DNA of 64,000 bases from Actinoplanes octamycinicus (GTDB taxonomy: Bacteria; Actinomycetota; Actinomycetes; Mycobacteriales; Micromonosporaceae). The position numbers and the translations under genes are program-made. Numbering within the stretch: the first letter of the stretch is position 1; every line of letters begins with the position of its first letter. Below are positions 25,463 through 34,549 of this stretch, in pieces. The notes below the pieces were generated by a model. It was not told the DNA's origin, ran no database searches, and was given only the letters and a program-made list of their open reading frames with translations. Where the stretch lies: positions 1,798,001-1,862,000 of the forward strand of contig NZ_JACHNB010000001.1 in the NCBI RefSeq assembly GCF_014205225.1, given 5' to 3'.

Positions 25463-26122
25463 TCAGGCGGTGGCGAAGGCCGAGCGGCGGCGGTGCTCGA
25501 CCTCGGCGGCCAGCTCCGGGGCGCGGTCCAGGGCGGTGGGCAGCCCGCAGGTGGCCAGCCAGTTGGCCAGCATGGTGTGGCCGCCCTCGGTGAGCACCGA
25601 CTCCGGGTGGAACTGGACGCCCTCGATCGGCAGCGTGCGGTGGCGCATCGCCATCACCACGCCGGACTCGGTGCGGCCGGTCACCTCGATCTCGTCCGGC
25701 AGGGTCTCCTCGAGCACCGCGAGCGAGTGGTAGCGGGTCGCGGTGAACGGGTCCGGCAGGCCGGTCAGCACGCCCTCGCCCTTGTGGTGGACCAGCGAGG
25801 TCTTGCCGTGCAGCAGCTCGGGCGCCCGGGTGACGGTGGCGCCGAAGGCCGCGCCGATCGCCTGGTGACCCAGGCAGACGCCGAAGAGCGGGAGCTTCCC
25901 GGCGTACTCCCGGATCACGTCCAGCATGATGCCGGCCCGGGTCGGCTCGCCGGGGCCGGGCGAGAGCAGGATGCCGTCCGCGCCCAGGGCGCCGGCCTCG
26001 GCGACGGTGATCTCGTCGTTGCGCCGGACCTCGCAGTCGGCGCCGAGCTGGCCGAGGTACTGCACCAGGTTGAAGACGAACGAGTCGTAGTTGTCAATGA
26101 CGAGGATGCGCACGTCAGTCAC
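25463..26122 (-). CDS. trpG: Class I glutamine amidotransferase, TrpG/PabA type
   Basis: A 219-residue amidotransferase subunit of anthranilate or aminodeoxychorismate synthase. It starts at GTG 26122 with the classic RILVIDNYDSFVFNLVQYL. The nucleophile motif is FGVCLGHQAIG (Cys near 86), oxyanion SPGPGEP lies near 55, and the catalytic His/Glu are in GVQFHPESV. No TrpE/PabB gene is adjacent, so assignment to tryptophan or folate synthesis is open. This position next to pknB matches the mycobacterial arrangement. It overlaps the 3' end of the small membrane protein gene by 8 nt. Confidence 0.9.
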   Translation of the reverse strand: MTDVRILVIDNYDSFVFNLVQYLGQLGADCEVRRNDEITVAEAGALGADGILLSPGPGEPTRAGIMLDVIREYAGKLPLFGVCLGHQAIGAAFGATVTRAPELLHGKTSLVHHKGEGVLTGLPDPFTATRYHSLAVLEETLPDEIEVTGRTESGVVMAMRHRTLPIEGVQFHPESVLTEGGHTMLANWLATCGLPTALDRAPELAAEVEHRRRSAFATA

Positions 26123-26411
26123 CTGCTAGGCCGCCGGGGTCCGGATGGTTGGAGGTCGTGCTGTAGGGGATCACGTCGGGCGCGGACTCGTCCGGGTCGG
26201 GGGAGGCGCCGGTCGGCGCGTCCCGGTCGACCGAGTTCGGGTCGATCTGCGAGGTGTCGCCGACCTGCACGTCGTCGAAGGGCAGCAGCGGGGTCGCCCA
26301 CGGGAACACCACGTACCACAGCAGCGAGCCGACCGCGGCGACCAGCACCAGCGAGATGGACAGTTTGCTCCACAGCGCACCCGGGAGCTTGCGCCAGATC
26401 CAGGCGTACAT
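26115..26411 (-). CDS. Small single-pass membrane protein
   Basis: A 98-residue protein starting MYAWIWRKLPGALWSKL, with one helix (SISLVLVAAVGSLLWYVVF, about 18-36) and an acidic Asp/Pro/Ser-rich C-terminus. It begins 3 nt after the sortase stop and overlaps trpG/pabA by 8 nt, so translation is probably coupled. I recognise no domain; the position between sortase E and trpG suggests an accessory envelope role. Confidence 0.82.
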   Translation of the reverse strand: MYAWIWRKLPGALWSKLSISLVLVAAVGSLLWYVVFPWATPLLPFDDVQVGDTSQIDPNSVDRDAPTGASPDPDESAPDVIPYSTTSNHPDPGGLAGD

Positions 26412-26414
26412 CCG

Positions 26415-28850
26415 CTATGCCTTCGTCTTCATCTCGGCCGGCATGCCGGCGTCGGACTTGGTCTGATCCCGCGGCACCGTCTTGACCAGCTCCGCGTGCA
26501 CGATCAGCCGTTGGTAGTTGTTGAACTTCGGGTTGCAGGTGGTCAGCGTGAGCAGCGCCTTGGTGGGTTTCTCGCCCGGCTTGTTGGGCACCGGGGCGAC
26601 CACCTCGACCTGGTTCGGCGTGACGATCTGGTGGCCGGTGACGCGGTAGACGTACCAGCTGTCGCGGGTCTCGACGCCGATCACGTCGCCCGGTTTCATC
26701 TCGTCGAGCCGCCAGAAGATCTTCTTGATCCGGTGACCGGCCACCGAGAAGTTGCCGACCTGGCCGGGCTTGGCGGTCTCCGGGTAGTGGCCCGGGGCGT
26801 ACTTGATGTCCTGTGGGCGGACGCCGTCGACGACCACCCACTCCTTGTCCAGCTTCGGGATGTAGAGCCGGCCGACCAGGGCCTCGCCGGGCGCGGCCGG
26901 ACCCTTCACTGTGCTGGTCGGGGCGACCGTCGGGTCGGCCCACGCCTGGTCCAGCTCCTGGGCCAGCTGGTCCTGCTCGGCCTGCACCTCGGCGGAGTTG
27001 CCGAAGACCTCGTAGCCGGCGAACAGCAGCACGATCAGACCGAAAGTGATCATCAGCTCGCCGGCACCGCGGATGCCGGTGCGCAGCCGGGAGGCGGTGG
27101 TCGGGCGGGTCAGCTCGGAGTAGACGCTCTTGTAGCCCTCGTCGGTCTGCTCCGGCCGCAGCTTGACCACCCGCTCACCGCGTTTCGGCGGCTCGGGCGG
27201 CTCGATCTCGGCGGGCTCGGCCGGGACGGCCGGGACGGCCTCGACCGAGGCGGCACCGACCACGGCCTCCGGGCCGGCCGCCTCGCGGGCGGCCTGCGCG
27301 GCGCTGCCGGGCGGCAGGGCGGTCAGCTTGCCGGGCAGCGGGGCGCCGACCGGCAGGGTGGGGAGGACACCGGTCGGCGCGTCGACGGTCCGGATGACCC
27401 GGGTGTCGGAGGCGATCGGGTGGGACTCCTCCAGCGGCTCGTTGCTGGCCCAGCGGGTGTTCTTGGAGCCCATCGGCGGGCCGCTCGCGGCGGGCAGCGG
27501 GCGGGTCAGGGCACCGGAGGGCTCCCAGGGTGCCGGGGCGGCCGGTTCGGCCGTCTGCGGGGATTTCCGGGCCGTTTCCGGGGTGCTGGCGAACGGCTGG
27601 CCCGCGACGGCGGCGGCCGGGGACGCGGGGGCCGGCGCCGGAGCCGAGGCGGCGCCGGAGGTGTCGATGCGGTCGGTCGCCTCCGGGTCCCACGCCGGGG
27701 CGGCCGGCTCGGCGGCGCGAAGTCCGGACACCGGGGTGGTCTGCCGGGTGGGCTCCGCCGCCCAGTTGGCGGCTGCCGGACTGCCGGGCCCGGCGGATCC
27801 GGTCGCCTGGGCGGAGGCCGCGCTCGAGCCTGCGGCCCACGCGGAAGCGGGACTGCCGGAGCCGGCGGCCCAGCCGGGTGCTGGGCTGGTGGACCCCGCT
27901 GCCCCGGGCGCGAGGCTGCTCGACTGCGGCGCCCAGGAGGGCGTGGCGGGGGCGGGGCTCTGCGGGCGGGTCGGCTCGGTGTTCCAGCTCGGGCCGGCCG
28001 GGGACAGCGCCGCGGCCGGCGACGCGGGCACGGCCGAGGAGATCGGAGCCGCGGGCACGACCGGAGCCGCTGGGGACGCGGGCGCAGGGGGAGCAGCCGG
28101 CGACGCGGGCATGGCGGAGGCAGCCGGGAACGACGTCACCGCCGGTGCGACCGGCGGGAGGGGCACGGCGGGCTCGGCCGGGCGCGCGGCGGGCACTCCG
28201 GTCGCCGGGATCTGCTGGGTGTCGTCGACGCGCGCCGGGGACGCCTCCGGACGTTTCGGCGGGGCGGAACTCTCCGTCCGTACCGCAAACGGGTGTTGAT
28301 CCTCGTCGGCGCCGGCGGCGAAGAAGTCGAAATTCTGCGGCGCGGCCGGCGTGGACGGCATCGCGCGCCGGCGGGCCGCCGCGGCGGCCGCGCTCACCTC
28401 GTCGATCCCGCTCTCCCCGCGGACGGCCTGGATCCGCCGCTGGGTGCTCGCGTCCGGCTCCAGGATCGCGGTGTCGTCCCGGGCGGCCGGCGACGTGTCC
28501 GGCCGGGTCGGGTCGGGCGAGATGTCCGGGCGGGCCGGATGCGGCGAAATGTCCGGGTGGGCCACGCTCGGCGCACTGCCCGGCTGAGCCGCACCCGGCG
28601 GAAGGTCCGGCTGGGCCGCGCTCGGCAGGGTCTCCGGCAGGCGGGCGGAGCGGGACGGGGCGGCCGGGCTCGGGCTCACGTTCGCCCCGAGGCCCACCGG
28701 CGGGGTCAGCGGCCCACCGGGCACCCCGTCCGGTGACGCGTCGCTGAGCCGCGGGATGTACGCGGTCTGCGCCTCGGAGTCGGGAGCACGGTGCCGTCCC
28801 CGGCCGGTCGGGCTGCTGCTCCCCGGGTATTCCGCGGGCGTGCTCGTCAC
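26415..28850 (-). CDS. Class E sortase with a very long N-terminal region
   Basis: An 811-residue protein starting at GTG 28850, which overlaps the stop of the DUF881 gene (GTGA). Residues 1-580 are Ala/Pro/Ser/Gly-rich with iterated AAWA/SPAP-like words and are probably disordered and cytoplasmic. One membrane helix ([18 protein letters not shown]) lies near 593-610. The C-terminal sortase domain has the catalytic His in VAGHRIKK (about 703), Cys in [10 protein letters not shown] (about 770) and Arg in NNYQRLIV (about 780). Class E sortases anchor LAXTG proteins such as chaplins to peptidoglycan. Most are 200-350 residues, so the length here is unusual. Confidence 0.88.
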   Translation of the reverse strand: MTSTPAEYPGSSSPTGRGRHRAPDSEAQTAYIPRLSDASPDGVPGGPLTPPVGLGANVSPSPAAPSRSARLPETLPSAAQPDLPPGAAQPGSAPSVAHPDISPHPARPDISPDPTRPDTSPAARDDTAILEPDASTQRRIQAVRGESGIDEVSAAAAAARRRAMPSTPAAPQNFDFFAAGADEDQHPFAVRTESSAPPKRPEASPARVDDTQQIPATGVPAARPAEPAVPLPPVAPAVTSFPAASAMPASPAAPPAPASPAAPVVPAAPISSAVPASPAAALSPAGPSWNTEPTRPQSPAPATPSWAPQSSSLAPGAAGSTSPAPGWAAGSGSPASAWAAGSSAASAQATGSAGPGSPAAANWAAEPTRQTTPVSGLRAAEPAAPAWDPEATDRIDTSGAASAPAPAPASPAAAVAGQPFASTPETARKSPQTAEPAAPAPWEPSGALTRPLPAASGPPMGSKNTRWASNEPLEESHPIASDTRVIRTVDAPTGVLPTLPVGAPLPGKLTALPPGSAAQAAREAAGPEAVVGAASVEAVPAVPAEPAEIEPPEPPKRGERVVKLRPEQTDEGYKSVYSELTRPTTASRLRTGIRGAGELMITFGLIVLLFAGYEVFGNSAEVQAEQDQLAQELDQAWADPTVAPTSTVKGPAAPGEALVGRLYIPKLDKEWVVVDGVRPQDIKYAPGHYPETAKPGQVGNFSVAGHRIKKIFWRLDEMKPGDVIGVETRDSWYVYRVTGHQIVTPNQVEVVAPVPNKPGEKPTKALLTLTTCNPKFNNYQRLIVHAELVKTVPRDQTKSDAGMPAEMKTKA

Positions 28851-29659
28851 TGGGCAGCCTGTGCGGATCGGAGGTCGGTCGACCCGTCGTACGCCGGCAC
28901 TGTCACGTCCTTTTCGTTTCTCTCCGCGTAACCGAGCCCGAAGTCGGTGACGGCCTCGCGGAACTGCCTGACTCCTTCTGCGGACTCCAACGCGCGATGC
29001 ATCGCTGTGGGTTCGCCGATTGCTGTGATCTTGAAGGGTGGGGAGAAAACCTGGTTGTGAAGGAGCAGCGTATTGCCGACACAGCGTACCGCGCTCGTGC
29101 TGATCACGCGGACATCCATGATCGTCATGGCCTCCGCCCCACCGGCCCACATCGCGTTCACCACGGCCTGGACATCGCCCTGGTGAACGACCAGATCGTC
29201 GTTGTCCGGAGCGTTGTCGCCGAAGTCGGATCCGCGCCGCGGTGAGTCGTTCAGGACGACGGTCAGGCCGGGGCCGTGCAGGGCGGTGAACCCGGCCGGC
29301 TCGCGGATCGCGTCGGCGCGCTCGCGGGCCTCCTTGACCGGGGTGTCCACCTCGGCGAGCCGGGCCGCCTCGGCGTCGACGCCGGCGCGCAGGGCGGCGG
29401 CGCGTTTCTCGCTCTCCGCCAGCCGGTCGCGCTTGTCGGCGATCACCTGGGTCAGCTGCGGCCGCCGGTCGTCGCGCAGCGCGGTGCCCCCGGCGGTGGT
29501 CGCGGACGTGGTGAAGAGCAGGCCCGCGGCCAGCGCGATCAGCGGGACCCCGACCGACCAGACGGTCCGCCGGCCGCCGCGGCGCGGCCGCAGCCCGCGG
29601 GCCGCGCGCCGCAGCGCGAGCTGCCAGGAGGCGCCGTCGCGTCCACCTTGAAAAGCCAC
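28847..29659 (-). CDS. DUF881 membrane-anchored protein
   Basis: A 270-residue protein, GTG start at 29659 preceded by GGGAGG. A basic N-terminus ([15 protein letters not shown]) precedes one helix ([17 protein letters not shown], about 37-53). A coiled-coil-like segment follows ([33 protein letters not shown]), then the DUF881 core with [32 protein letters not shown], and the terminal [17 protein letters not shown]. It is the homologue of the gene next to crgA in mycobacteria. Function is unknown; context implies division or envelope work. It is the first gene of the minus-strand operon with sortase E. Confidence 0.9.
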   Translation of the reverse strand: MAFQGGRDGASWQLALRRAARGLRPRRGGRRTVWSVGVPLIALAAGLLFTTSATTAGGTALRDDRRPQLTQVIADKRDRLAESEKRAAALRAGVDAEAARLAEVDTPVKEARERADAIREPAGFTALHGPGLTVVLNDSPRRGSDFGDNAPDNDDLVVHQGDVQAVVNAMWAGGAEAMTIMDVRVISTSAVRCVGNTLLLHNQVFSPPFKITAIGEPTAMHRALESAEGVRQFREAVTDFGLGYAERNEKDVTVPAYDGSTDLRSAQAAQ

Positions 29660-29831
29660 CCGGCCTCCCGCGAGAGTCGACGCCGGGGATTTTCTCGCCC
29701 CGGCGGGTGCCTGTCCGCACGCTGTCTTGATTACGCTAGCTGGCGAACAGTATTCGCCACGGGCAGCATTCGGAGTCCCCGGAGCCGCTCACCGGTGGTT
29801 GTTCACCACTTGTTGCCCTCAGGAGAGTTCC

Positions 29832-30095
29832 GTGCCCAAGTCGCAGGTTCGTAAGAAGAAGGTCTACACGCCGCCCTCGGACATCCGTCCGGCGGTCGCG
29901 GCCGCGTCCAAGAAGCCGAGCCCGGTCTGGCTGCCCGCCACCGCGGTGACGCTGATCGTGGTCGGCATCGCCTGGCTGGTCATCTACTACCTGTCCTCCC
30001 AGGAGTACCCGGTGGAGAGCTGGCGGTATTGGAACCTGGCGGTCGGTTTCGGCTGCATGGTGGCGTCGCTGGGCATTCTCTCCCGCTGGCGCTGA
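29832..30095 (+). CDS. crgA: Cell division protein CrgA
   Basis: An 87-residue protein with GTG start at 29832 and AGGAGAG upstream. The basic N-terminus (PKSQVRKKKVYTPP) precedes two helices (WLPATAVTLIVVGIAWLVIYYL and WNLAVGFGCMVASLGILS) joined by a short external loop containing YPV. CrgA inhibits or scaffolds FtsZ-ring and PBP assembly in actinobacteria. It is divergent from DUF881 and close to pknB, the usual arrangement. Confidence 0.96.
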   Translation: MPKSQVRKKKVYTPPSDIRPAVAAASKKPSPVWLPATAVTLIVVGIAWLVIYYLSSQEYPVESWRYWNLAVGFGCMVASLGILSRWR

Positions 30096-30120
30096 GCCGG
30101 GAAGTAGATTCGTCTGCACC

Positions 30121-30154
30121 AAGCGCACCCCCGCCCGGCGTGGGGTGCGCTTTT
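30121..30154 (+). terminator. Terminator after crgA
   Basis: Arms AAGCGCACCCC / GGGGTGCGCTT (11 bp) with a 10-nt loop, followed by TT. It lies 26 nt after the stop codon. Confidence 0.88.
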
Positions 30155-30253
30155 GGCTGAAGTGCCACAGGTCCTTGACCGGTGGCGCGCACCGGCCTAT
30201 TACTCATGGGTAACATAGGCTGGCGCCCAGCCGACCGAGGAGGCACAACACAC

Positions 30254-32401
30254 ATGGGCTACGCGCAGATCATCGCCACCGTCTTGTCGGTGGCGGTCAC
30301 GGTGGTGGCCGTCGCCCTGGCGGTGCGTGCCGTTCTCACGATCACCAAGGTGATCCGATCGGGCCAGCCCGCGCCCGAGCGGTTCACCGACAAGGGCACC
30401 CGGACCAAGACCCTGCTCAGGGAGTCGGTCGGGCATACCCGGATGCTGAAGTGGAGCGCCATCGGCGCCGCCCACTGGTTCGTGATGTTCTCCTTCATCG
30501 TCCTGTCGTCGCTGGTCCTCGAGGCCTACTTCGAGGCGGTGACGCCGGACGGCGAGCTGCCGATCATCGGGCACTGGACGATCTTCGGGTTCGTCACCGA
30601 GTGGTTCGGGATCCTCGGCACGATCGGCATCCTCTACCTCATCTTCGTGCGCCAGCGGCAGAAGCCGGGCGCGGTGAAGCGCAGCCGGTTCCTCGGCTCG
30701 ACCATGTGGCAGGCCTACTTCGTCGAGTCGATCATCGTCGGCGTGCTGGTCTGCGGCTTCCTGATCCGCGGGCTGAAGGTGGCCAACGACACCTTCCCGT
30801 ACCCGGTGTGGGCCGCCCCGCTGTCGCACGCCATCGGCAGCGTCATGCCCGCCTGGGAGGACGGCCCCACCTGGGTCGCGCTGGTCAAGCTGCTCATCTC
30901 GATGGGCTGGCTGATCACCATCTCGCTGAACCCGACGATGGGCGTGGCCTGGCACCGCTTCCTGGCGTTCTTCAACATCTTCTTCAAGCGCAGCCCGGAG
31001 AAGCCGGCCGGTTCCGGCCTCGGCGCGCTGAAGCCGATGATGAGCGAGGGCAAGCCGCTCGACTTCGAGGAGGCCGACCCGGAGAAGGACCTGTTCGGTG
31101 TCGCGCAGGTCGAGCAGTTCACCTGGAAGGGCCTGCTGGACTTCTCCACCTGCACCGAGTGCGGCCGCTGCCAGTCGCAGTGCCCGGCGTGGAACACCGC
31201 CAAGCCGCTCTCGCCGAAGCTGCTGGTGCTGTCGCTGCGCGACCACGCGTACGCGAAGGCGCCGTACATGCTGGCCGGCGGCGGCAAGGACCTGACCGGC
31301 GAGGAGAAGGCCACCGAGGCGCAGCTCGCCCACCTGGACGTGCTGTCGCTGGCCGAGGGCAACCGCCCGCTGATCGGCGGCGTCGACGAGAACGGCGTGA
31401 TCGACCCGGACGTGCTCTGGTCCTGCACCACCTGCGGCGCCTGCGTCGAGCAGTGCCCGGTCGACATCGAGCACATCGACCACATCGTCGACATGCGCCG
31501 CTACCAGGTGCTGATCGAGTCGTCGTTCCCGTCCGAGGCCGGCGTCATGCTCCGCAACCTGGAGAACAAGGGCAACCCGTGGGGCGCCCCGCAGAACACC
31601 CGCGAGGACTGGACCAAGGGCCTGGACTTCGAGGTGCCGCGGGTCGGCGAGGTCGAGGACTTCGACTACCTGTTCTGGGTCGGCTGCGCCGGCGCGTTCG
31701 AGGACCGGGCCAAGAAGACCACCCGCGCGGTGGCCACGCTGCTGCACGAGGCCGGCGTCAACTACGCCATCCTCGGCGAGGGCGAGACCTGCACCGGTGA
31801 CCCGGCCCGCCGGATCGGCAACGAGTTCATCTTCCAGATGCTGGCCCAGCAGAACGTCGAGACGCTCACCGAGGCGTTCGGCGAGAAGAAGGTCAAGCGG
31901 ATCGTCGCGACCTGCCCGCACTGCTTCAACACCCTGGGCAACGAGTACGAGCAGCTCGGCCTGGAGGTCGAGGTGGTCCACCACACCCAGCTGCTGGCGC
32001 ACCTGGTCAAGGAGGGCAAGCTCACCCCGGTCCAGCCGATCGAGGGCGACGTCACCTACCACGACCCGTGCTACCTGGGCCGGCACAACCGGGTCTTCGA
32101 CGCCCCGCGCGAGGTCCTCGGCGAGGCGGCGAACCTGGTCGAGATGCCTCGTAACCAGGAGCGTTCCTTCTGCTGCGGCGCCGGCGGCGCCCGGATGTGG
32201 ATGGAGGAGCGGATCGGCAAGCGGATCAACGTGGAGCGCACCGAGGAGGCCCTGGCCACCGGCGCGAAGACGATCGCCGTGGGCTGCCCGTTCTGCTACA
32301 CGATGATCGGCGACGGGGTGACCGGCAAGGGCAAGCAGGAAGAGGTCGAGGTGGTCGACGTGGCCACCGTGCTGCTGCGCTCGCTCAAGCAGGAAGCCTG
32401 A
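30254..32401 (+). CDS. Membrane-bound Fe-S oxidoreductase (heterodisulfide reductase-like)
   Basis: A 715-residue protein; ATG 30254 with GAGGAGG upstream. The N-terminal 260 residues have about five helices resembling the cytochrome-b-like NarI/HdrE module. Two 4Fe-4S motifs follow: CTECGRCQSQCP near 299 and CTTCGACVEQCP near 391. The C-terminal half holds two CCG cysteine-rich modules (CPHCFNTLGNEY, HDPCYLGRHN, FCCGAGGARMW, CPFCYTM). This architecture matches the actinobacterial Rv0338c-type iron-sulfur reductase, which is thought to pass electrons between the membrane quinone pool and a cytosolic partner, perhaps linked to acyl-CoA dehydrogenases. It appears monocistronic. Confidence 0.9.
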   Translation: MGYAQIIATVLSVAVTVVAVALAVRAVLTITKVIRSGQPAPERFTDKGTRTKTLLRESVGHTRMLKWSAIGAAHWFVMFSFIVLSSLVLEAYFEAVTPDGELPIIGHWTIFGFVTEWFGILGTIGILYLIFVRQRQKPGAVKRSRFLGSTMWQAYFVESIIVGVLVCGFLIRGLKVANDTFPYPVWAAPLSHAIGSVMPAWEDGPTWVALVKLLISMGWLITISLNPTMGVAWHRFLAFFNIFFKRSPEKPAGSGLGALKPMMSEGKPLDFEEADPEKDLFGVAQVEQFTWKGLLDFSTCTECGRCQSQCPAWNTAKPLSPKLLVLSLRDHAYAKAPYMLAGGGKDLTGEEKATEAQLAHLDVLSLAEGNRPLIGGVDENGVIDPDVLWSCTTCGACVEQCPVDIEHIDHIVDMRRYQVLIESSFPSEAGVMLRNLENKGNPWGAPQNTREDWTKGLDFEVPRVGEVEDFDYLFWVGCAGAFEDRAKKTTRAVATLLHEAGVNYAILGEGETCTGDPARRIGNEFIFQMLAQQNVETLTEAFGEKKVKRIVATCPHCFNTLGNEYEQLGLEVEVVHHTQLLAHLVKEGKLTPVQPIEGDVTYHDPCYLGRHNRVFDAPREVLGEAANLVEMPRNQERSFCCGAGGARMWMEERIGKRINVERTEEALATGAKTIAVGCPFCYTMIGDGVTGKGKQEEVEVVDVATVLLRSLKQEA

Positions 32402-32417
32402 CGGCTCGATTCACGTG

Positions 32418-32452
32418 AAACGGCCGGTCTCCCGAGGGAGGCCGGCCGTTTT
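32418..32452 (+). terminator. Terminator between the Fe-S oxidoreductase and GPP34 genes
   Basis: AAACGGCCGGTCTCCC pairs with GGGAGGCCGGCCGTTT (16 bp with one G-T wobble) around GA, ending in TTTT. It lies between convergent genes and can serve both. Confidence 0.9.
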
Positions 32453-32465
32453 GTTGCACCGCTGG

Positions 32466-33125
32466 TCAGCCGGTGGCGGCCACCGTGGTCGCGGCGACCG
32501 CGCCGGCCATGATCGCGGTCTGCACGTCCTGGATCGCCCGGCGCACCGCGGCCGAGGCCCAGTCGCCGTCGCTGATCTGCTTCAACCGGGCCTTGACCCG
32601 CCGCCGGTCCAGGTCCGCGAAGACCTTGCGGTCCAGCTCGGTCGCGGCGACCAGAGCACAGAGAGCCGAGGTACGGACATCCACCGCCCCGTCACTCAGC
32701 ACCGCCCCCCGCATCCGCTGCCGGGCGTCGGTCTCGGCCGCCGGTTCCGTCCCGTAGGCCGCCGGGTACGTCGTCTTGGGGAAGATCCAGAGCACCGTGC
32801 CGTGCTCGACCCGCAGAATCTCGGCCGAAACCAGGTGATCCAGGACACGTTGGCGTGTCCCCTTTGCGAGCTTGCTCACCCAGTGCCCGGGCTTGCGGGG
32901 GCGGGCGTCGTCGCCAATCCGCGTCAGCGCGTCGTCCACCAGCGGGTCGCCGGTCGGGCTCGCATCGACCACGACCACCTTCTTGTCGGCCACGTCGATC
33001 CGGCCGGACAGGGCCAGTTCCAGCAACAATGCGCCGCCGAGGCCGAAATCCAGACGGGTGCTGTCATGGATCTTGCGGCCCTCGTCGTCGTATGCCAGCA
33101 GGAGCAGCTCTTCGAGGAGGTTCAT
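32466..33125 (-). CDS. GPP34 (GOLPH3-like) family protein
   Basis: A 219-residue protein with the GPP34 outline: LLEELLLLAYDDEGRK, then LDFGLGGALLLELALSGRI, GHWVSKLAKGTRQRVLDHL and a C-terminal helical region. Eukaryotic GOLPH3 binds phosphatidylinositol-4-phosphate on Golgi membranes. Actinobacterial members are common but mostly uncharacterised, and are probably soluble or peripherally membrane-bound. No partner gene is visible. Confidence 0.88.
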   Translation of the reverse strand: MNLLEELLLLAYDDEGRKIHDSTRLDFGLGGALLLELALSGRIDVADKKVVVVDASPTGDPLVDDALTRIGDDARPRKPGHWVSKLAKGTRQRVLDHLVSAEILRVEHGTVLWIFPKTTYPAAYGTEPAAETDARQRMRGAVLSDGAVDVRTSALCALVAATELDRKVFADLDRRRVKARLKQISDGDWASAAVRRAIQDVQTAIMAGAVAATTVAATG

Positions 33126-33211
33126 TCCTCGAAGTTAGATCGCGCTGTCATCCACTGGGTTAGTACCGGAAGGTCCGAGTCCGGCAGAATGAGGGCCGAG
33201 GTGAAGCGATC

Positions 33212-34549
33212 ATGGACGGCCTGCTCCTGACCGCGGTGCTCCCGCTGGTGGCTTTCGCGCTGCTGACGGTGGGCAACGCGTTTTTTGTGGCCGCCGAGTT
33301 CGGGCTGGTCACCGTCGACCGGGCGGAGATCGATCAGCGCGCTGCCGCGGGTGACCGCCGCGCCGGGACGGTCCGCGCCGCGCTGCACGAGCTCTCCTTC
33401 CAGCTCTCCGGCGCCCAGCTCGGCATCACACTGACCGCCCTGCTCACCGGCTACCTGGCCGAGCCGGCCCTGTCCCGGCTGATCACGCCGGTGGTCGAGC
33501 CGGTGGCCGGGTCCGCGACCGACACGGTCACGCACGTGCTGGCGCTGGTCGTGGCCACCCTGGTGTCGATGCTCTTCGGCGAGCTGGTGCCGAAGAACGC
33601 GGCGCTCGCCCGGCCGATGGGCCTGGCGCTGGCCACCGCCGCCCCGCTGCGCGGGTTCTCCCGGCTCTTCAAGCCGATGATCACCGCGCTGAACGGGACG
33701 GCCAACTGGCTGGTCCGCCGGATCGGCATCGAGCCGCAGGAGGAGCTGGCCAGCGCCCGCTCACCGGAGGAGCTGGGGCTGCTCGCGGCGATCAGCGCCC
33801 GGGCCGGCGCGCTGCCCACCGACACCGCGACCCTGATGCGCCGGACCATTCGGTTCGGCGAGAAACGCGCGGCGAAGGCGATGACCCCGCGGGTCGACGT
33901 GGTCGGGCTGAAGACCACGGCCAGCGTCGCCGACCTGATCACGGTGGCCCGGCAGACCGGGCACACCCGCTTCCCGGTGTACGAGAACACGCTCGACGTG
34001 GTGACCGGCGTGGCCGGGGTCAACGACGCCCTCGGGGTGCCGCCCGAGCGGCGGGCCGCGACCAAGGTGTCGGCGCTGGCCCGGGAGGCGGTGCTCGTAC
34101 CGGAAAGCCTGGGTCTCGACAAGGTGCTGGCCGCGCTCCGGGCGGCCGACGCGGACCTGGCCATCGTGGTCGACGAGTACGGCGGCACCGACGGCGTGGT
34201 CACCGTCGAGGACCTGATCGAGGAGCTGGTCGGGGAGATCGCCGACGAGTACGACACCGAGCTGGCCGAGACCGGCACCGCGGAGCTGACCGCCCCGGGC
34301 GGGGAGAAGACGTTCCTGGTCGACGGCCTGCTGCGGGAGGACGAGGTGCTCGAGCAGACCGGGTTCGTGCTGCCCGAGGGCCCCTACGAGACGCTGGCCG
34401 GCTTCCTGCTCGCCCGGCTCGGCCACATCCCGGTGGTCGGCGAGTCCCTGGAGGAGCACGGGTGGGAGTTCACCGTGATGGAGGTCGACCGGCACCGGAT
34501 CGAGCAGGTCCGGATGGTCGCCCCGGCCGAGGAGCCGGCCGATGACTAA
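33212..34549 (+). CDS. CNNM/CorC-type hemolysin family protein (full length)
   Basis: A 445-residue membrane protein. Residues 1-190 are the DUF21/CNNM transmembrane domain (ALLTVGNAFFVAAEFGLVTVDRAEID, then QLGITLTALLTGYLAEPAL and FGELVPKNAALA). A CBS-domain pair follows at about 215-335 (GHTRFPVYE, AIVVDEYGGTDGVVTVEDLIEELVGEI), then a CorC/HlyC C-terminal domain (about 350-430). CNNM proteins transport or regulate Mg2+ and related cations. It overlaps the next gene by 8 nt, indicating coupled translation with a short paralogue. Confidence 0.92.
   Translation: MDGLLLTAVLPLVAFALLTVGNAFFVAAEFGLVTVDRAEIDQRAAAGDRRAGTVRAALHELSFQLSGAQLGITLTALLTGYLAEPALSRLITPVVEPVAGSATDTVTHVLALVVATLVSMLFGELVPKNAALARPMGLALATAAPLRGFSRLFKPMITALNGTANWLVRRIGIEPQEELASARSPEELGLLAAISARAGALPTDTATLMRRTIRFGEKRAAKAMTPRVDVVGLKTTASVADLITVARQTGHTRFPVYENTLDVVTGVAGVNDALGVPPERRAATKVSALAREAVLVPESLGLDKVLAALRAADADLAIVVDEYGGTDGVVTVEDLIEELVGEIADEYDTELAETGTAELTAPGGEKTFLVDGLLREDEVLEQTGFVLPEGPYETLAGFLLARLGHIPVVGESLEEHGWEFTVMEVDRHRIEQVRMVAPAEEPADD

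Noticed and set aside
28851..29720. An N-terminal extension of the sortase gene to 29720
   Set aside because: This part overlaps the well-supported DUF881 gene in another frame; the GTG at 28850 overlaps its stop as GTGA.
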